The notes below the pieces were generated by a model, which was given only the letters and a program-made list of their open reading frames with translations, did not search any database and had not been told where the DNA came from. 64,000 nt of DNA from Amycolatopsis sp. NBC_01488 (GTDB lineage Bacteria > Actinomycetota > Actinomycetes > Mycobacteriales > Pseudonocardiaceae). The DNA lies in NCBI RefSeq assembly GCF_036227105.1, contig NZ_CP109434.1, positions 5,924,501 through 5,988,500 of the forward strand, written 5' to 3'. Shown here piece after piece: positions 17,604-24,882 of the stretch. The stretch's first letter is position 1. The number at the start of each line of letters is the position of its first letter. The position numbers were made by a program, and so were the translations under genes.

Positions 17604-18113
17604 GTGCTGACCGACGCGGAACTCACGGTGCTCGGCCTCGTGACCGAGCGGCCGAGACACGGCTACGAGCTGGACGAAGTCGTCTCGGAACGCGGCATGC
17701 GCGACTGGACCGCCCTCGGCTTCAGCTCGATCTACTACGTGCTCGGCAAACTGCGCGACCGCGGCCTGGTCGCCGAGGTCGCGGGGGAGCGCGCGCACGC
17801 CAAGGCCAAGAAGACGTTCACGGCGACCGACGCGGGCCGTCGTGCGTGCGCGGCGGCCGCGGAGGCGGCCATCGCCGAACTGCGCCCGGTGCACCCGCCG
17901 GTGCTGGTCGGGCTGGCGAACAGCCCGGCGATCCCGCCCGGCCGCCTCGCGAACGCGCTGGTCCGGCGCGCCGAAGCGGTCGAGGAGCGGCTGGCCGAAG
18001 TCCGCCGCGCGGCGGCCGCGCAACCCACGGCTCCGCCGTTCGTCCGGACGATCTTCGACTACTCGATCGGCCAGCTCGAGGCGGAAGCCGAGTGGCTGAC
18101 GGGAATGCTCTGA
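17604..18113 (+). CDS. PadR-family transcriptional regulator
   Basis: A 169-residue PadR repressor. The winged helix covers residues ~5-80 (LTVLGLVTERPRHGYELDEV, SSIYYVLGKLRDRGLV). The long C-terminal helices, from ~100 to ERLAEVRRA and QLEAEAEWLTGML, form the dimerisation domain. Translation starts at a GTG directly after a combined operator and -10 box, which indicates autoregulation. The stop overlaps the GyrI-like gene start (TGATG), so the ligand-binding partner is made from the same message. Family assignment is strong; the inducer is unknown. Confidence 0.93.
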   Translation: MLTDAELTVLGLVTERPRHGYELDEVVSERGMRDWTALGFSSIYYVLGKLRDRGLVAEVAGERAHAKAKKTFTATDAGRRACAAAAEAAIAELRPVHPPVLVGLANSPAIPPGRLANALVRRAEAVEERLAEVRRAAAAQPTAPPFVRTIFDYSIGQLEAEAEWLTGML

Positions 18114-18712
18114 TGCCCTACGACGTCAAGAAGGACCTGAAGCAGCTGTACGCACCGAAGAACACCGACTGGGCGCTGCTCGACGTGCCCGAGCAGCAGT
18201 TCCACGCGATCGACGGCCGCGGCAACCCGAACACCGCCGAGAGCTACCGGAAAGCCGTCGAAGCGCTCTACGCCTTCGCCTACACGATCAAGATGACGGC
18301 GAAGCGAGCCGGTGACGACTTCGTCGTCGGACCGCTCGAAGGCCTGTGGTGGGCCGAGGACTACGCCGCGTTCACCGTGCGCGCCAAGGACTCCTGGCAG
18401 TGGACCATGCTGGTCTCGCTGCCGCGACACCTCGGCGAGGACGCCGTCGAAGAGGCCCGGGAATCCGTGCGGCGCAAGAAGAAGATCGACGCGTCCGTCC
18501 GGCTCGAGAAGCTGCACGAGGGCCGGTGCGCGCAGGTGCTCCACATCGGCTCGTACGACGACGAAGCCCCGCTGCTCGCCCGCCTGCACGGCGAGTTCCT
18601 GGAGCGCGAAGGGCTCGAGCCCACCGGCCTGCACCACGAGGTCTACCTCGGCGACCCGCGGCGGACCGAGCCCGCGAAGCTCAGGACCGTGCTGCGTCAG
18701 CCGGTCGGCTGA
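18113..18712 (+). CDS. GyrI-like small-molecule-binding protein
   Basis: A 199-residue cytosolic protein of the GyrI-like (SHS2) family, containing LDVPEQQFHAIDGRGNPNTA, VVGPLEGLWWAED and LHIGSYDDEAPLLARLHGEF. Such proteins bind or hydrolyse small organic molecules and often accompany PadR, MerR or TetR regulators. Here it overlaps padR by one base. It could inactivate or sense the inducer of the repressor; this is inferred from pairing. The length is normal for the stand-alone family. Confidence 0.88.
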   Translation: MPYDVKKDLKQLYAPKNTDWALLDVPEQQFHAIDGRGNPNTAESYRKAVEALYAFAYTIKMTAKRAGDDFVVGPLEGLWWAEDYAAFTVRAKDSWQWTMLVSLPRHLGEDAVEEARESVRRKKKIDASVRLEKLHEGRCAQVLHIGSYDDEAPLLARLHGEFLEREGLEPTGLHHEVYLGDPRRTEPAKLRTVLRQPVG

Positions 18713-18726
18713 GCCACGGCTTCGCA

Positions 18727-20793
18727 TCAGTACTCGGAGGTCACCGGCCAGCTGTCGTCGTGCAGCAGGCGCTTGAGGATCTTGCCCGTCGCGTTGCGCG
18801 GGAGGTCCGGCACGAAGTACACGTCACGCGGCACGGCGAACCGGGCCAGCCGCTGGTGGATGTAGGCGCGGATGTCCTCGGCGTGCAGCGAGGCGCCGCG
18901 CCGCGGGACGACGTACGCCGCGAGGCGCTGGCCCCATTCCGCGTCCGCCACCCCGACCACCGCCGCGTCGTGCACGCCCGGCAGCGCCACCAGTGCTTCT
19001 TCGACCGGCCGGGGGAACACGTTCTCGCCGCCGGACACGATCATCTCGTCGGCGCGGCCGGTGACGAACAGGCGGCCCGCCGCGTCGAGGAAGCCGACGT
19101 CGCCGGTGGCCATCAGGTCCGCCGCGCGCGCCGGGTCCTTGCCGTTCGTGTAGCCGTCGAACAGCATGTCGTTGCCGACGAAGATCTGGCCCTCACCGCC
19201 CGGCGGGACGGGCTTGCGGTCCTCGTCGAGGATCGCGACGCGCGTGCCGAGCGGGCAGCGGCCGGCTGTGGTCGGCGCCGCGCGCAGGTCGGCCGGGTCG
19301 GCGATGCTCGCCCAGGACACCTCGGTCGAGCCGTAGAAGTTGTAGAGGACATCGCCGAAGGTGTCCATGAACTGCGTGACGAACGCCCCCGACATCGCCG
19401 AGCCGCTGCTCGCGACGATCCGCAGCGAAGACAGGTCGTAGCGCCCACGCACACGTTCCGGCAGGTCCATGATGCGCTGCAGCATGATCGGCACCGCGAA
19501 CAGCGCGTCGCACTTCTGCTCGGCGATCGCCCGCAACGTCTCCTCGGCGTCGAACTTGCGGATCATCGCGAGCGACGCCCGCAGCGCCATGCCGATCTGC
19601 ATCGCGGCCAGGCCCCAGCTGTGGAACAGCGGTGCGGCGACGAGGATCCGGTCGCCGGCGCGCAGGGGGATCCGGTCGAGGATCGCCGCGGCCGAGCCCA
19701 GGCCCTTCGGCGTCGGACGGCGCGCGCCCTTCGGCGTCCCCGTGGTCCCGGAGGTGAGCACGACCAGGCGGCCCGGCCGCTCGACCGGCTTGGGCGGGTC
19801 GGCGGGCGCGGCGTGGATCAGCTCGTCGACGGTCGGGTAGCCGGTCTCGGCGTCCGGCCACGTGCTGATCCGGGCGAACTCGCCCGGGACGTTCGCGATG
19901 GTCTGCGCGAACTCGTCGTCGGCCAGCACGGCGGCCGGCTCGTGCTCGGCGAGCACGTCCTTGACCGAGGCCGCGGAGAGACCGGTGTTGAGCAGGACGA
20001 CGTCGGCGCCGAGCTTGCTGGCGGAGACGAACGACTCGACCATCGCGGCGTGGTTGCGGCACATCAGCGCGATCCGGTCGCGTTCGCCGACGCCGAGCTC
20101 GCTCAGCGCGTTCGCGAGCCGGTCGCTGCGTTCCTGGACCTGGCGGAAGGTGCGGAGGTTGCGTTCGTCGTGCAGGGCGGGCTCGTCGGGGACGCGGGCC
20201 GCGGCGGCCTGGTAGCCGCCGGCGATGGTGGCGCCCCACTGCGCGATCGAGTTGAGCTGGCGGGCGAGCTTGTCCGGCCGGCCGGCGCTGAGGACGCCGG
20301 CGCGCAGCAGGACGCTCGTGGTGCGCAGCTTGGTGGCCCGGTTCCCGTCGTGGTCGGCGTCGGGGTCGGACTCGCCGGCCAGGTGCAGGTCGAGGCGCCG
20401 GGCGAGGGCGCGGACGTCCTTCTTCACCGACGAAACCAGGTCCAGGTGCGACGGCGGCAGCATCATCCGGATGAACAGCTCGGTCTTGCCGCCGGCCAGG
20501 GGTCTCAGCTCGAGGGAGACCCAGGTGCCGTCGTCGGGGACGCCGCACCACACGACGTGCTCGCCCGGCCGGTACACGACGGCCTGGACCTGCGCCTCCA
20601 TCATCCGCCCGCGTTCGGGGACGATCCGGATCACGCCCTTGGGGCCCCGGCCGCGCGCGGCGGCCTCGTGGATCTCGCACCCGCTGATCTCGGGCACGAA
20701 CCGCGAGTACCACTCCGGCGATCCGACGATCTGCCACACCACGTCCGGCGTGTGCCCGACCACCGCACTCGCCTCGACCACATCGTCACGCAT
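18727..20793 (-). CDS. Acyl-CoA synthetase with N-terminal SRPBCC domain
   Basis: A 688-residue fusion. Residues 1-~150 form an SRPBCC (START-like) lipid-binding domain (DVVWQIVGSPEWYSRFVPEI, GTWVSLELRPL). Residues ~195-688 are an AMP-dependent acyl-CoA ligase with the P-loop LTSGTTGTPKG, the YGSTE motif (LYNFYGSTEVSW), TGDVGFLD, and the C-terminal lysine in NATGKILKR. It would activate a hydrophobic carboxylic acid to its CoA ester. Most ligases of this class lack the START-like domain, which may deliver or select the acid. It stands alone on the minus strand. The substrate is unknown. Confidence 0.92.
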   Translation of the reverse strand: MRDDVVEASAVVGHTPDVVWQIVGSPEWYSRFVPEISGCEIHEAAARGRGPKGVIRIVPERGRMMEAQVQAVVYRPGEHVVWCGVPDDGTWVSLELRPLAGGKTELFIRMMLPPSHLDLVSSVKKDVRALARRLDLHLAGESDPDADHDGNRATKLRTTSVLLRAGVLSAGRPDKLARQLNSIAQWGATIAGGYQAAAARVPDEPALHDERNLRTFRQVQERSDRLANALSELGVGERDRIALMCRNHAAMVESFVSASKLGADVVLLNTGLSAASVKDVLAEHEPAAVLADDEFAQTIANVPGEFARISTWPDAETGYPTVDELIHAAPADPPKPVERPGRLVVLTSGTTGTPKGARRPTPKGLGSAAAILDRIPLRAGDRILVAAPLFHSWGLAAMQIGMALRASLAMIRKFDAEETLRAIAEQKCDALFAVPIMLQRIMDLPERVRGRYDLSSLRIVASSGSAMSGAFVTQFMDTFGDVLYNFYGSTEVSWASIADPADLRAAPTTAGRCPLGTRVAILDEDRKPVPPGGEGQIFVGNDMLFDGYTNGKDPARAADLMATGDVGFLDAAGRLFVTGRADEMIVSGGENVFPRPVEEALVALPGVHDAAVVGVADAEWGQRLAAYVVPRRGASLHAEDIRAYIHQRLARFAVPRDVYFVPDLPRNATGKILKRLLHDDSWPVTSEY

Positions 20794-21070
20794 CTTCGTC
20801 TGCCCTCACCGCACGCTTTCGGGGGTCCGGGTGGGGGCGCCCCCGGCCCGGAGCGGAGCTCCGTCTGTCACAGCAGTGTCACCGAACACACGTTCAGATC
20901 ACGGAGGCGTCACAGTAACAGCAAACGGGTGATTCCGGATACTCCGAACGGCCAGATACCGGGAAGTAACGGACACCCGTAGTAGGTCCTCCTAGTGTCC
21001 ACTGTGGAGTGATTAACGCCGTTCACCGAGGATAACCGGGCGAGTGGCCGCCCGCAGCGGGGCGCCGGTG
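20794..21070. other. Promoter/intergenic region upstream of acyl-CoA ligase
   Basis: Together with the repeat at 21071-21125 this makes a ~318-bp gap. It holds the leader and promoter of the ligase gene and a locally AT-richer patch around 20910-21000. I found no gene, operator or hairpin that I could support. Confidence 0.4.
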
Positions 21071-21125
21071 TCGTGAAGGACTCATTCGGGACCTGCGAAC
21101 ACGTGAACCACTCATTCAGGACAAT
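21071..21125. repeat. Two-copy tandem repeat with GTGAAnnACTCATTC core
   Basis: Units with a 30-bp offset share CGTGAA, then ACTCATTC and GGAC (CGTGAAGGACTCATTCGGGA and CGTGAACCACTCATTCAGGA). The second copy covers the stop codon of the WYL regulator. A further imperfect copy, CGTGAAGGACTCCTTCG, lies at 970-986, suggesting a dispersed repeat family. Confidence 0.6.
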
Positions 21126-22053
21126 CGGGGGCGTAGCGGGCAATCAGCTCGGATCCCAGACGCGCGAGTTCGGCTTTCACGGAGTCCGGCGATTCGACGT
21201 CGACGAGCGCGCCCCACCCCGCCAGCTCCTGCGCGATCATGATCGGCGCCGGGGCGGCGACGCGGGCACGGACCCGGTCGCCCGGCAGGTCCGCCAGCAG
21301 CGAGCAGTGCCGTCCGAAGCGGTCGCGCAGCACGCCGAAGTACCGGCGCTCGAGCACGACGTCCGCGGTGAGGAGCGATCGCCGCTTCTCCATCTCCTCG
21401 ACGACCTCGTCCCACACCGCGGCCAGCGCCAGGTCCGACGGCCGATCCACGGCCTCCGAAGTCGCGGCGGCCGCGGCGACCCGGTCCACCCGGAACGTCC
21501 GGCGGCCCTCGCCGGTCCCCGCGACCAGGTACCAGACGTCGTCCTTGTCGACCAGGCCCCACGGATCGACGAGCCGCTCGCGCCCGGCGTAGGTGAGGCG
21601 GATCCGGCGGCGCGCGATGACGGCGTCGCGCAGCAGTTCGACCATCGGCGGCCGGTCCTTGACGCGCTTTCCCCAGCCCGCCGGGTCGACGAGCACCGCC
21701 TCCGCGGCCGCCGACGCGTCCGCGCGGAACGTGCCCGGCAGCGCGCCCAGCAGCTTCCGCAGCGCCGACTTGACCTCGGGTGCCGCCGCCGCGGCCGGAC
21801 CGGCCAGGAGGAACAGCGCCTGCGCCTCGCTCGCGGTCAGCCCGGACAGGTCGGTCCGGGCGCCCCCGACCAGCTGCCAGCCGCCGCCACGGCCCGGCTG
21901 CGGGTACACGGGCACGCCCGCCGTCGAGAGCGCTGCGAGGTCACGGCGGGCCGTCGCGACGGAGATCTCCAGCTCCGCCGCGAGTTCGGCGGCCGTGACG
22001 CGGCCGCGTGCCTGCATCAGCAGCAGGGTGGCCACGAGGCGGTCGGCACGCAT
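21112..22053 (-). CDS. YafY-type WYL-domain transcriptional regulator
   Basis: A 313-residue regulator with an N-terminal DeoR-like helix-turn-helix (MRADRLVATLLLMQARGRVT, ELEISVATARRDL) and a WYL ligand-sensing domain from ~140 (IRLTYAGRE...DPWGLVDKDDVWYLVAG), followed by the WCX-type tail. It is divergent from a VOC-family gene, with an inverted repeat in the 83-bp gap, so it probably controls that gene and itself. The dispersed GTGAA repeat touches its 3' end. Confidence 0.92.
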   Translation of the reverse strand: MRADRLVATLLLMQARGRVTAAELAAELEISVATARRDLAALSTAGVPVYPQPGRGGGWQLVGGARTDLSGLTASEAQALFLLAGPAAAAAPEVKSALRKLLGALPGTFRADASAAAEAVLVDPAGWGKRVKDRPPMVELLRDAVIARRRIRLTYAGRERLVDPWGLVDKDDVWYLVAGTGEGRRTFRVDRVAAAAATSEAVDRPSDLALAAVWDEVVEEMEKRRSLLTADVVLERRYFGVLRDRFGRHCSLLADLPGDRVRARVAAPAPIMIAQELAGWGALVDVESPDSVKAELARLGSELIARYAPDCPE

Positions 22054-22071
22054 GGCGGAAGTGTCGCAAAC

Positions 22072-22096
22072 AAAGTGCTCATCCGGTGCGCACTTT
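22072..22096. promoter_or_regulatory. Inverted repeat between WYL regulator and VOC gene
   Basis: AAAGTGC at 22072-22078 and GCACTTT at 22090-22096 form a perfect inverted repeat with an 11-bp spacer, a symmetric layout suited to a dimeric regulator. It lies midway between the two divergent starts. Confidence 0.6.
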
Positions 22097-22136
22097 CACT
22101 CCGCATGCTGGCGCTTCACGATCGAAGGGAGCAGAC

Positions 22137-22529
22137 ATGCTGCGAGGAATGGCCACCGTCTCCTACTTCGCCGACGACCACGCGGCCGCGCAGGCCTGGT
22201 ACACCGAGTTCCTCGGCGTCGAGCCGTACTTCCACCGGCCCGGGTACGCCGAGTTCCGCATTGGTGACCACCAGCACGAACTCGGCCTGATCGACCGGAA
22301 GTACGTTCCGGCGAGCATGGGCGGGGCGAGCGGCGAGATCGTCTACTGGCACGTCGACGACCTCGAGGCGACGGTCGCCCGCCTGCACGAGCTGGGCGCG
22401 ACTGAGTACGAGCCGGTCACCGAGCGGGGGCCCGGGTTCGTGACGGCGTCGGTCGTCGATCCGTTCGGCAACGTCCTCGGCGTCATGACGAACGCGCACT
22501 ACCTGGCGGTGCTGACGGAACGCTCATGA
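22137..22529 (+). CDS. VOC-superfamily (glyoxalase-like) protein
   Basis: A 130-residue single-domain vicinal-oxygen-chelate protein (MATVSYFADDHAAAQAWYTE, HELGLIDRKY, IVYWHVDDLEATVARLHELG, SVVDPFGNVLGVM). The fold is used by glyoxalases, dioxygenases and resistance proteins; the activity here is not evident. The ATG at 22137 has GAAGGGAG five bases upstream; the Met four codons later is an alternative. Expression is probably set by the divergent WYL regulator. The 3' end overlaps the convergent gene by 47 bp. Confidence 0.88.
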   Translation: MLRGMATVSYFADDHAAAQAWYTEFLGVEPYFHRPGYAEFRIGDHQHELGLIDRKYVPASMGGASGEIVYWHVDDLEATVARLHELGATEYEPVTERGPGFVTASVVDPFGNVLGVMTNAHYLAVLTERS

Positions 22530-22923
22530 GGCGGTAGGCCTCCTTGACGCACTTGTCGCACCGCTCGTGCCGGACGGTCTTCTCGGCCGGATCGGTGCCG
22601 TAGAACGGGAAGCAGCCCGCGCCACAGCTCGCGAAGTAGATCAGGCCGAGCCGGACCTCGCCGCGGCCGACGTAGTGGGCGAGCCGGCGGCGCGGATCCG
22701 GCCCGCACTCGGGGATCCAGCCGTGGGCGGGGAGGCGGGCGGCGGCGATCTCGTCGAGCACGCCCGCCCGGCTGATCAGGTCGGCGCCGAGGCAGGAGAG
22801 GCGCTCGCCGAGGTCGCGCAGGCCGTCCGCGCGCAGAGGCGGCCCGGCGAGCCAGGAGACGTCGCCGGGGAGCGTGTCGGCCAGGTCGCGCAGACGGGTC
22901 AGCAGAGCGTGGTCCGGGTCCAT
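22483..22923 (-). CDS. Uncharacterised cysteine-containing small protein
   Basis: A 146-residue protein I do not recognise. It has a helical N-terminal half and a cysteine-bearing C-terminal part (YFASCGAGCFPFYGTD, then HERCDKCVKEAY). The paired CxxxC and CxxC could bind a metal. It overlaps the VOC gene 3' end by 47 bp in the opposite direction. It lies head-to-head with the Scr1-type regulator 87 bp away and may be linked to it. Codon use is like its neighbours. Confidence 0.65.
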   Translation of the reverse strand: MDPDHALLTRLRDLADTLPGDVSWLAGPPLRADGLRDLGERLSCLGADLISRAGVLDEIAAARLPAHGWIPECGPDPRRRLAHYVGRGEVRLGLIYFASCGAGCFPFYGTDPAEKTVRHERCDKCVKEAYRLMSVPSAPPGSARSS

Positions 22924-23010
22924 GACCTGCAGGAAACCTGGCGCGAATTTGTGACACCAGCCGACACCCGGGCCGCGGGAAATGTCGGACCCCGGTGACA
23001 GAATGCGGTC

Positions 23011-23877
23011 ATGGCGGCACCCTTCGCGACACCCCGGGCGAGAGCGCTCGGCTTCGGGCTGCGTGAGTCACGGAAAGCCCGGAACCTGGGCGTGCGGGAG
23101 CTGGCGAGGTTGATCGGCGTGCTCCCGCAGGAACTGTCCAACTGGGAGTACGGGAAGCGGATTCCCAAGGTGGAGCAGGTGGCGCTGCTGCTGGGGGTCT
23201 TGGTGGTGGAGCCGGGGGAGCGGGCGAGGCTGCTGGAGCTGGCCAGGTACGCGCGGGAGCCGAGCTGGCTCGAGAAAGCGGTGCCTGGTGTGGCGCCGAG
23301 TGCGGGGACCTACGCCGATTACGAGCGCGCGGCGGAGGCGATGTTCGACTGGGAACCCGCGGTGATTCCGGGGCTCTTCCAGACCCCGGACTACATCCGG
23401 GCCTTGATGGGCGGCCAGGGGCAGCCGCCCGAACGGATCGAGCGGGTCGTGCACGCACGGATCGCTCGGCGCCATGTCCTGACGAGGCATCGCCCCCTCG
23501 GCTACCACGTGTTGGTCGGCGAGGGCGCACTGCGAGCTGAGGTCGGGGGCAAGCCGGTGATGGTGGAGCAGCTTCGGCACCTGCGGGAAGTCTCGGGGCG
23601 CCGGAACATCCGGCTCCAGGTTCTGCCCGTACGAGCGGCTGCGCGGGCGATCTCTCACAACTTCGCGGTACTCGAGTTCGAGGCTCTGCCAACCATCGTT
23701 TTCGTCGAACTCCACCAGGCCAGCGCCTACATCTACGATGCTGATCAGGTGGCCGGCTATCGCGCGGCGGCCAAGACCATGGCGGCGCTGGCGATGGATG
23801 AGCGCGAGAGCGGCGACTTCATCGGGGAGGTGATCGCCGACCTGGGAGGGCAGCATGTGGCGGAAGTCGAGTTATAG
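23011..23877 (+). CDS. Scr1-family helix-turn-helix regulator (DUF5753)
   Basis: A 288-residue regulator with an N-terminal Xre helix-turn-helix (GLRESRKARNLGVRELARLI, NWEYGKRIPKVEQVALLLGV) and a C-terminal DUF5753 domain with YERAAEAMFDWEPAVIPGLF. Actinobacteria carry many of these, each paired with a DUF397 protein that it binds and is controlled by, in an antitoxin-like relation. A CAGAAT box lies 6 nt before the ATG, hinting at a leaderless message. The DUF397 gene overlaps its 3' end by 23 bp. Confidence 0.93.
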   Translation: MAAPFATPRARALGFGLRESRKARNLGVRELARLIGVLPQELSNWEYGKRIPKVEQVALLLGVLVVEPGERARLLELARYAREPSWLEKAVPGVAPSAGTYADYERAAEAMFDWEPAVIPGLFQTPDYIRALMGGQGQPPERIERVVHARIARRHVLTRHRPLGYHVLVGEGALRAEVGGKPVMVEQLRHLREVSGRRNIRLQVLPVRAAARAISHNFAVLEFEALPTIVFVELHQASAYIYDADQVAGYRAAAKTMAALAMDERESGDFIGEVIADLGGQHVAEVEL

Positions 23878-24040
23878 CGCGACTGAGGACAAGTGCGTCG
23901 AAGTCGCGCTGGGACCTGCGGCAAAAATCCGTGACACCAAGGACCGCTCCGGCGGCACCCTCGAAATCTCCACCCGATCGTGGGATGCCTTCTTGATCGC
24001 CGTGTGTGGATCCGCGCCACAGGATCTTCGCGAGCTGTAG
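23855..24040 (+). CDS. DUF397 protein, partner of Scr1-type regulator
   Basis: A 61-residue DUF397 protein beginning MWRKSSYSATEDKCVEVAL with the diagnostic W-RKSSYS start and RDTKDRSGGTLEIS. It overlaps the regulator by 23 bp, so expression is coupled. Related pairs act in Streptomyces development and antibiotic control (for example BldB-like and Scr2 proteins). The specific target here is unknown. Confidence 0.92.
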   Translation: MWRKSSYSATEDKCVEVALGPAAKIRDTKDRSGGTLEISTRSWDAFLIAVCGSAPQDLREL

Positions 24041-24075
24041 CGCTCGCGCACATAGCTCGCGACCGGGGTCACGCT

Positions 24076-24081
24076 TACCGT
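24076..24081 (+). promoter_or_regulatory. -10 box TACCGT of a probable leaderless promoter
   Basis: TACCGT lies 8 nt before the ATG at 24090 and no ribosome site separates them. Other genes in this window have the same layout with 6-7 nt. Confidence 0.45.
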
Positions 24082-24089
24082 TCCCGTCC

Positions 24090-24839
24090 ATGACCAGCGA
24101 TCTGGACGGGCGCACCGCCCTCGTCACCGGCGGGGCCGGCGGTATCGGCCTGGCCTGCGTCCGCGCCCTCGCGGCGGCCGGGGCCAAGGTGCACGTCGTC
24201 GACATCGACGCGCGGAACGCCGAGGCCGTCGCCGAAGAGGTCGGCGGCTGGGCGCACGCCGCCGACCTCACCGACCCCGAGACGATCCACCACCTGCCCG
24301 CCGAGGTCGACATCGTGGTCAACAACGCCGGAATCCAGCACGTCGCGCCGATCCAGGACTTCGCGCCCGAGGCGTTCACGCGCATCCAGGCGCTGATGGT
24401 CACCGCTCCCTTCCTGCTCATCCGCCACGCGCTGCCGTCGATGTACGCCCGCGGGTGGGGGCGGATCGTCAACATGTCGAGCGTCCACGGGCTGCGCGCC
24501 TCCGCGTTCAAATCCGCGTACGTCGCCGCCAAGCACGGGCTCGAAGGCCTCTCCAAGGTCGCCGCCCTCGAAGGTGCCGAGCACGGCGTCACGAGCAACT
24601 GCGTGAACCCCGGGTACGTGCGCACCCCTCTCGTCGACGGGCAGATCGACGCGCAGGCCGCCGAGCACGACATCCCGCGCGAGGACGTCGTCACCGAAGT
24701 CCTCCTCCGGCGCGCCGCCATCAAGAAGCTCATCGAAGCCGACGACGTCGCTTCCCTGGTGACGTGGCTGTGCTCGCCGCACGCCGGCCACGTCACCGGG
24801 GCGTCCATCCCGTTCGACGGCGGCTGGACAGCAGCGTAA
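24090..24839 (+). CDS. bdhA: 3-hydroxybutyrate dehydrogenase (SDR)
   Basis: A 249-residue short-chain dehydrogenase that interconverts (R)-3-hydroxybutyrate and acetoacetate with NAD. Motifs are the TGGAGGIG cofactor loop, NNAGIQHVAPI, catalytic Ser in MSSVHGLRAS and YVAAK, and the subfamily-typical VTSNCVNPGYVRTPLV. Downstream come an MFS carrier (44 bp away) and a GAF/PucR regulator, which together suggest a uptake-plus-oxidation operon for 3-hydroxybutyrate or a related acid. Substrate assignment rests on subfamily motifs and is good but not certain. Confidence 0.88.
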   Translation: MTSDLDGRTALVTGGAGGIGLACVRALAAAGAKVHVVDIDARNAEAVAEEVGGWAHAADLTDPETIHHLPAEVDIVVNNAGIQHVAPIQDFAPEAFTRIQALMVTAPFLLIRHALPSMYARGWGRIVNMSSVHGLRASAFKSAYVAAKHGLEGLSKVAALEGAEHGVTSNCVNPGYVRTPLVDGQIDAQAAEHDIPREDVVTEVLLRRAAIKKLIEADDVASLVTWLCSPHAGHVTGASIPFDGGWTAA

Positions 24840-24882
24840 AAGCCGCCTGAAACCCTGTCACCACAAGGAAGTGGAGCCCGCA

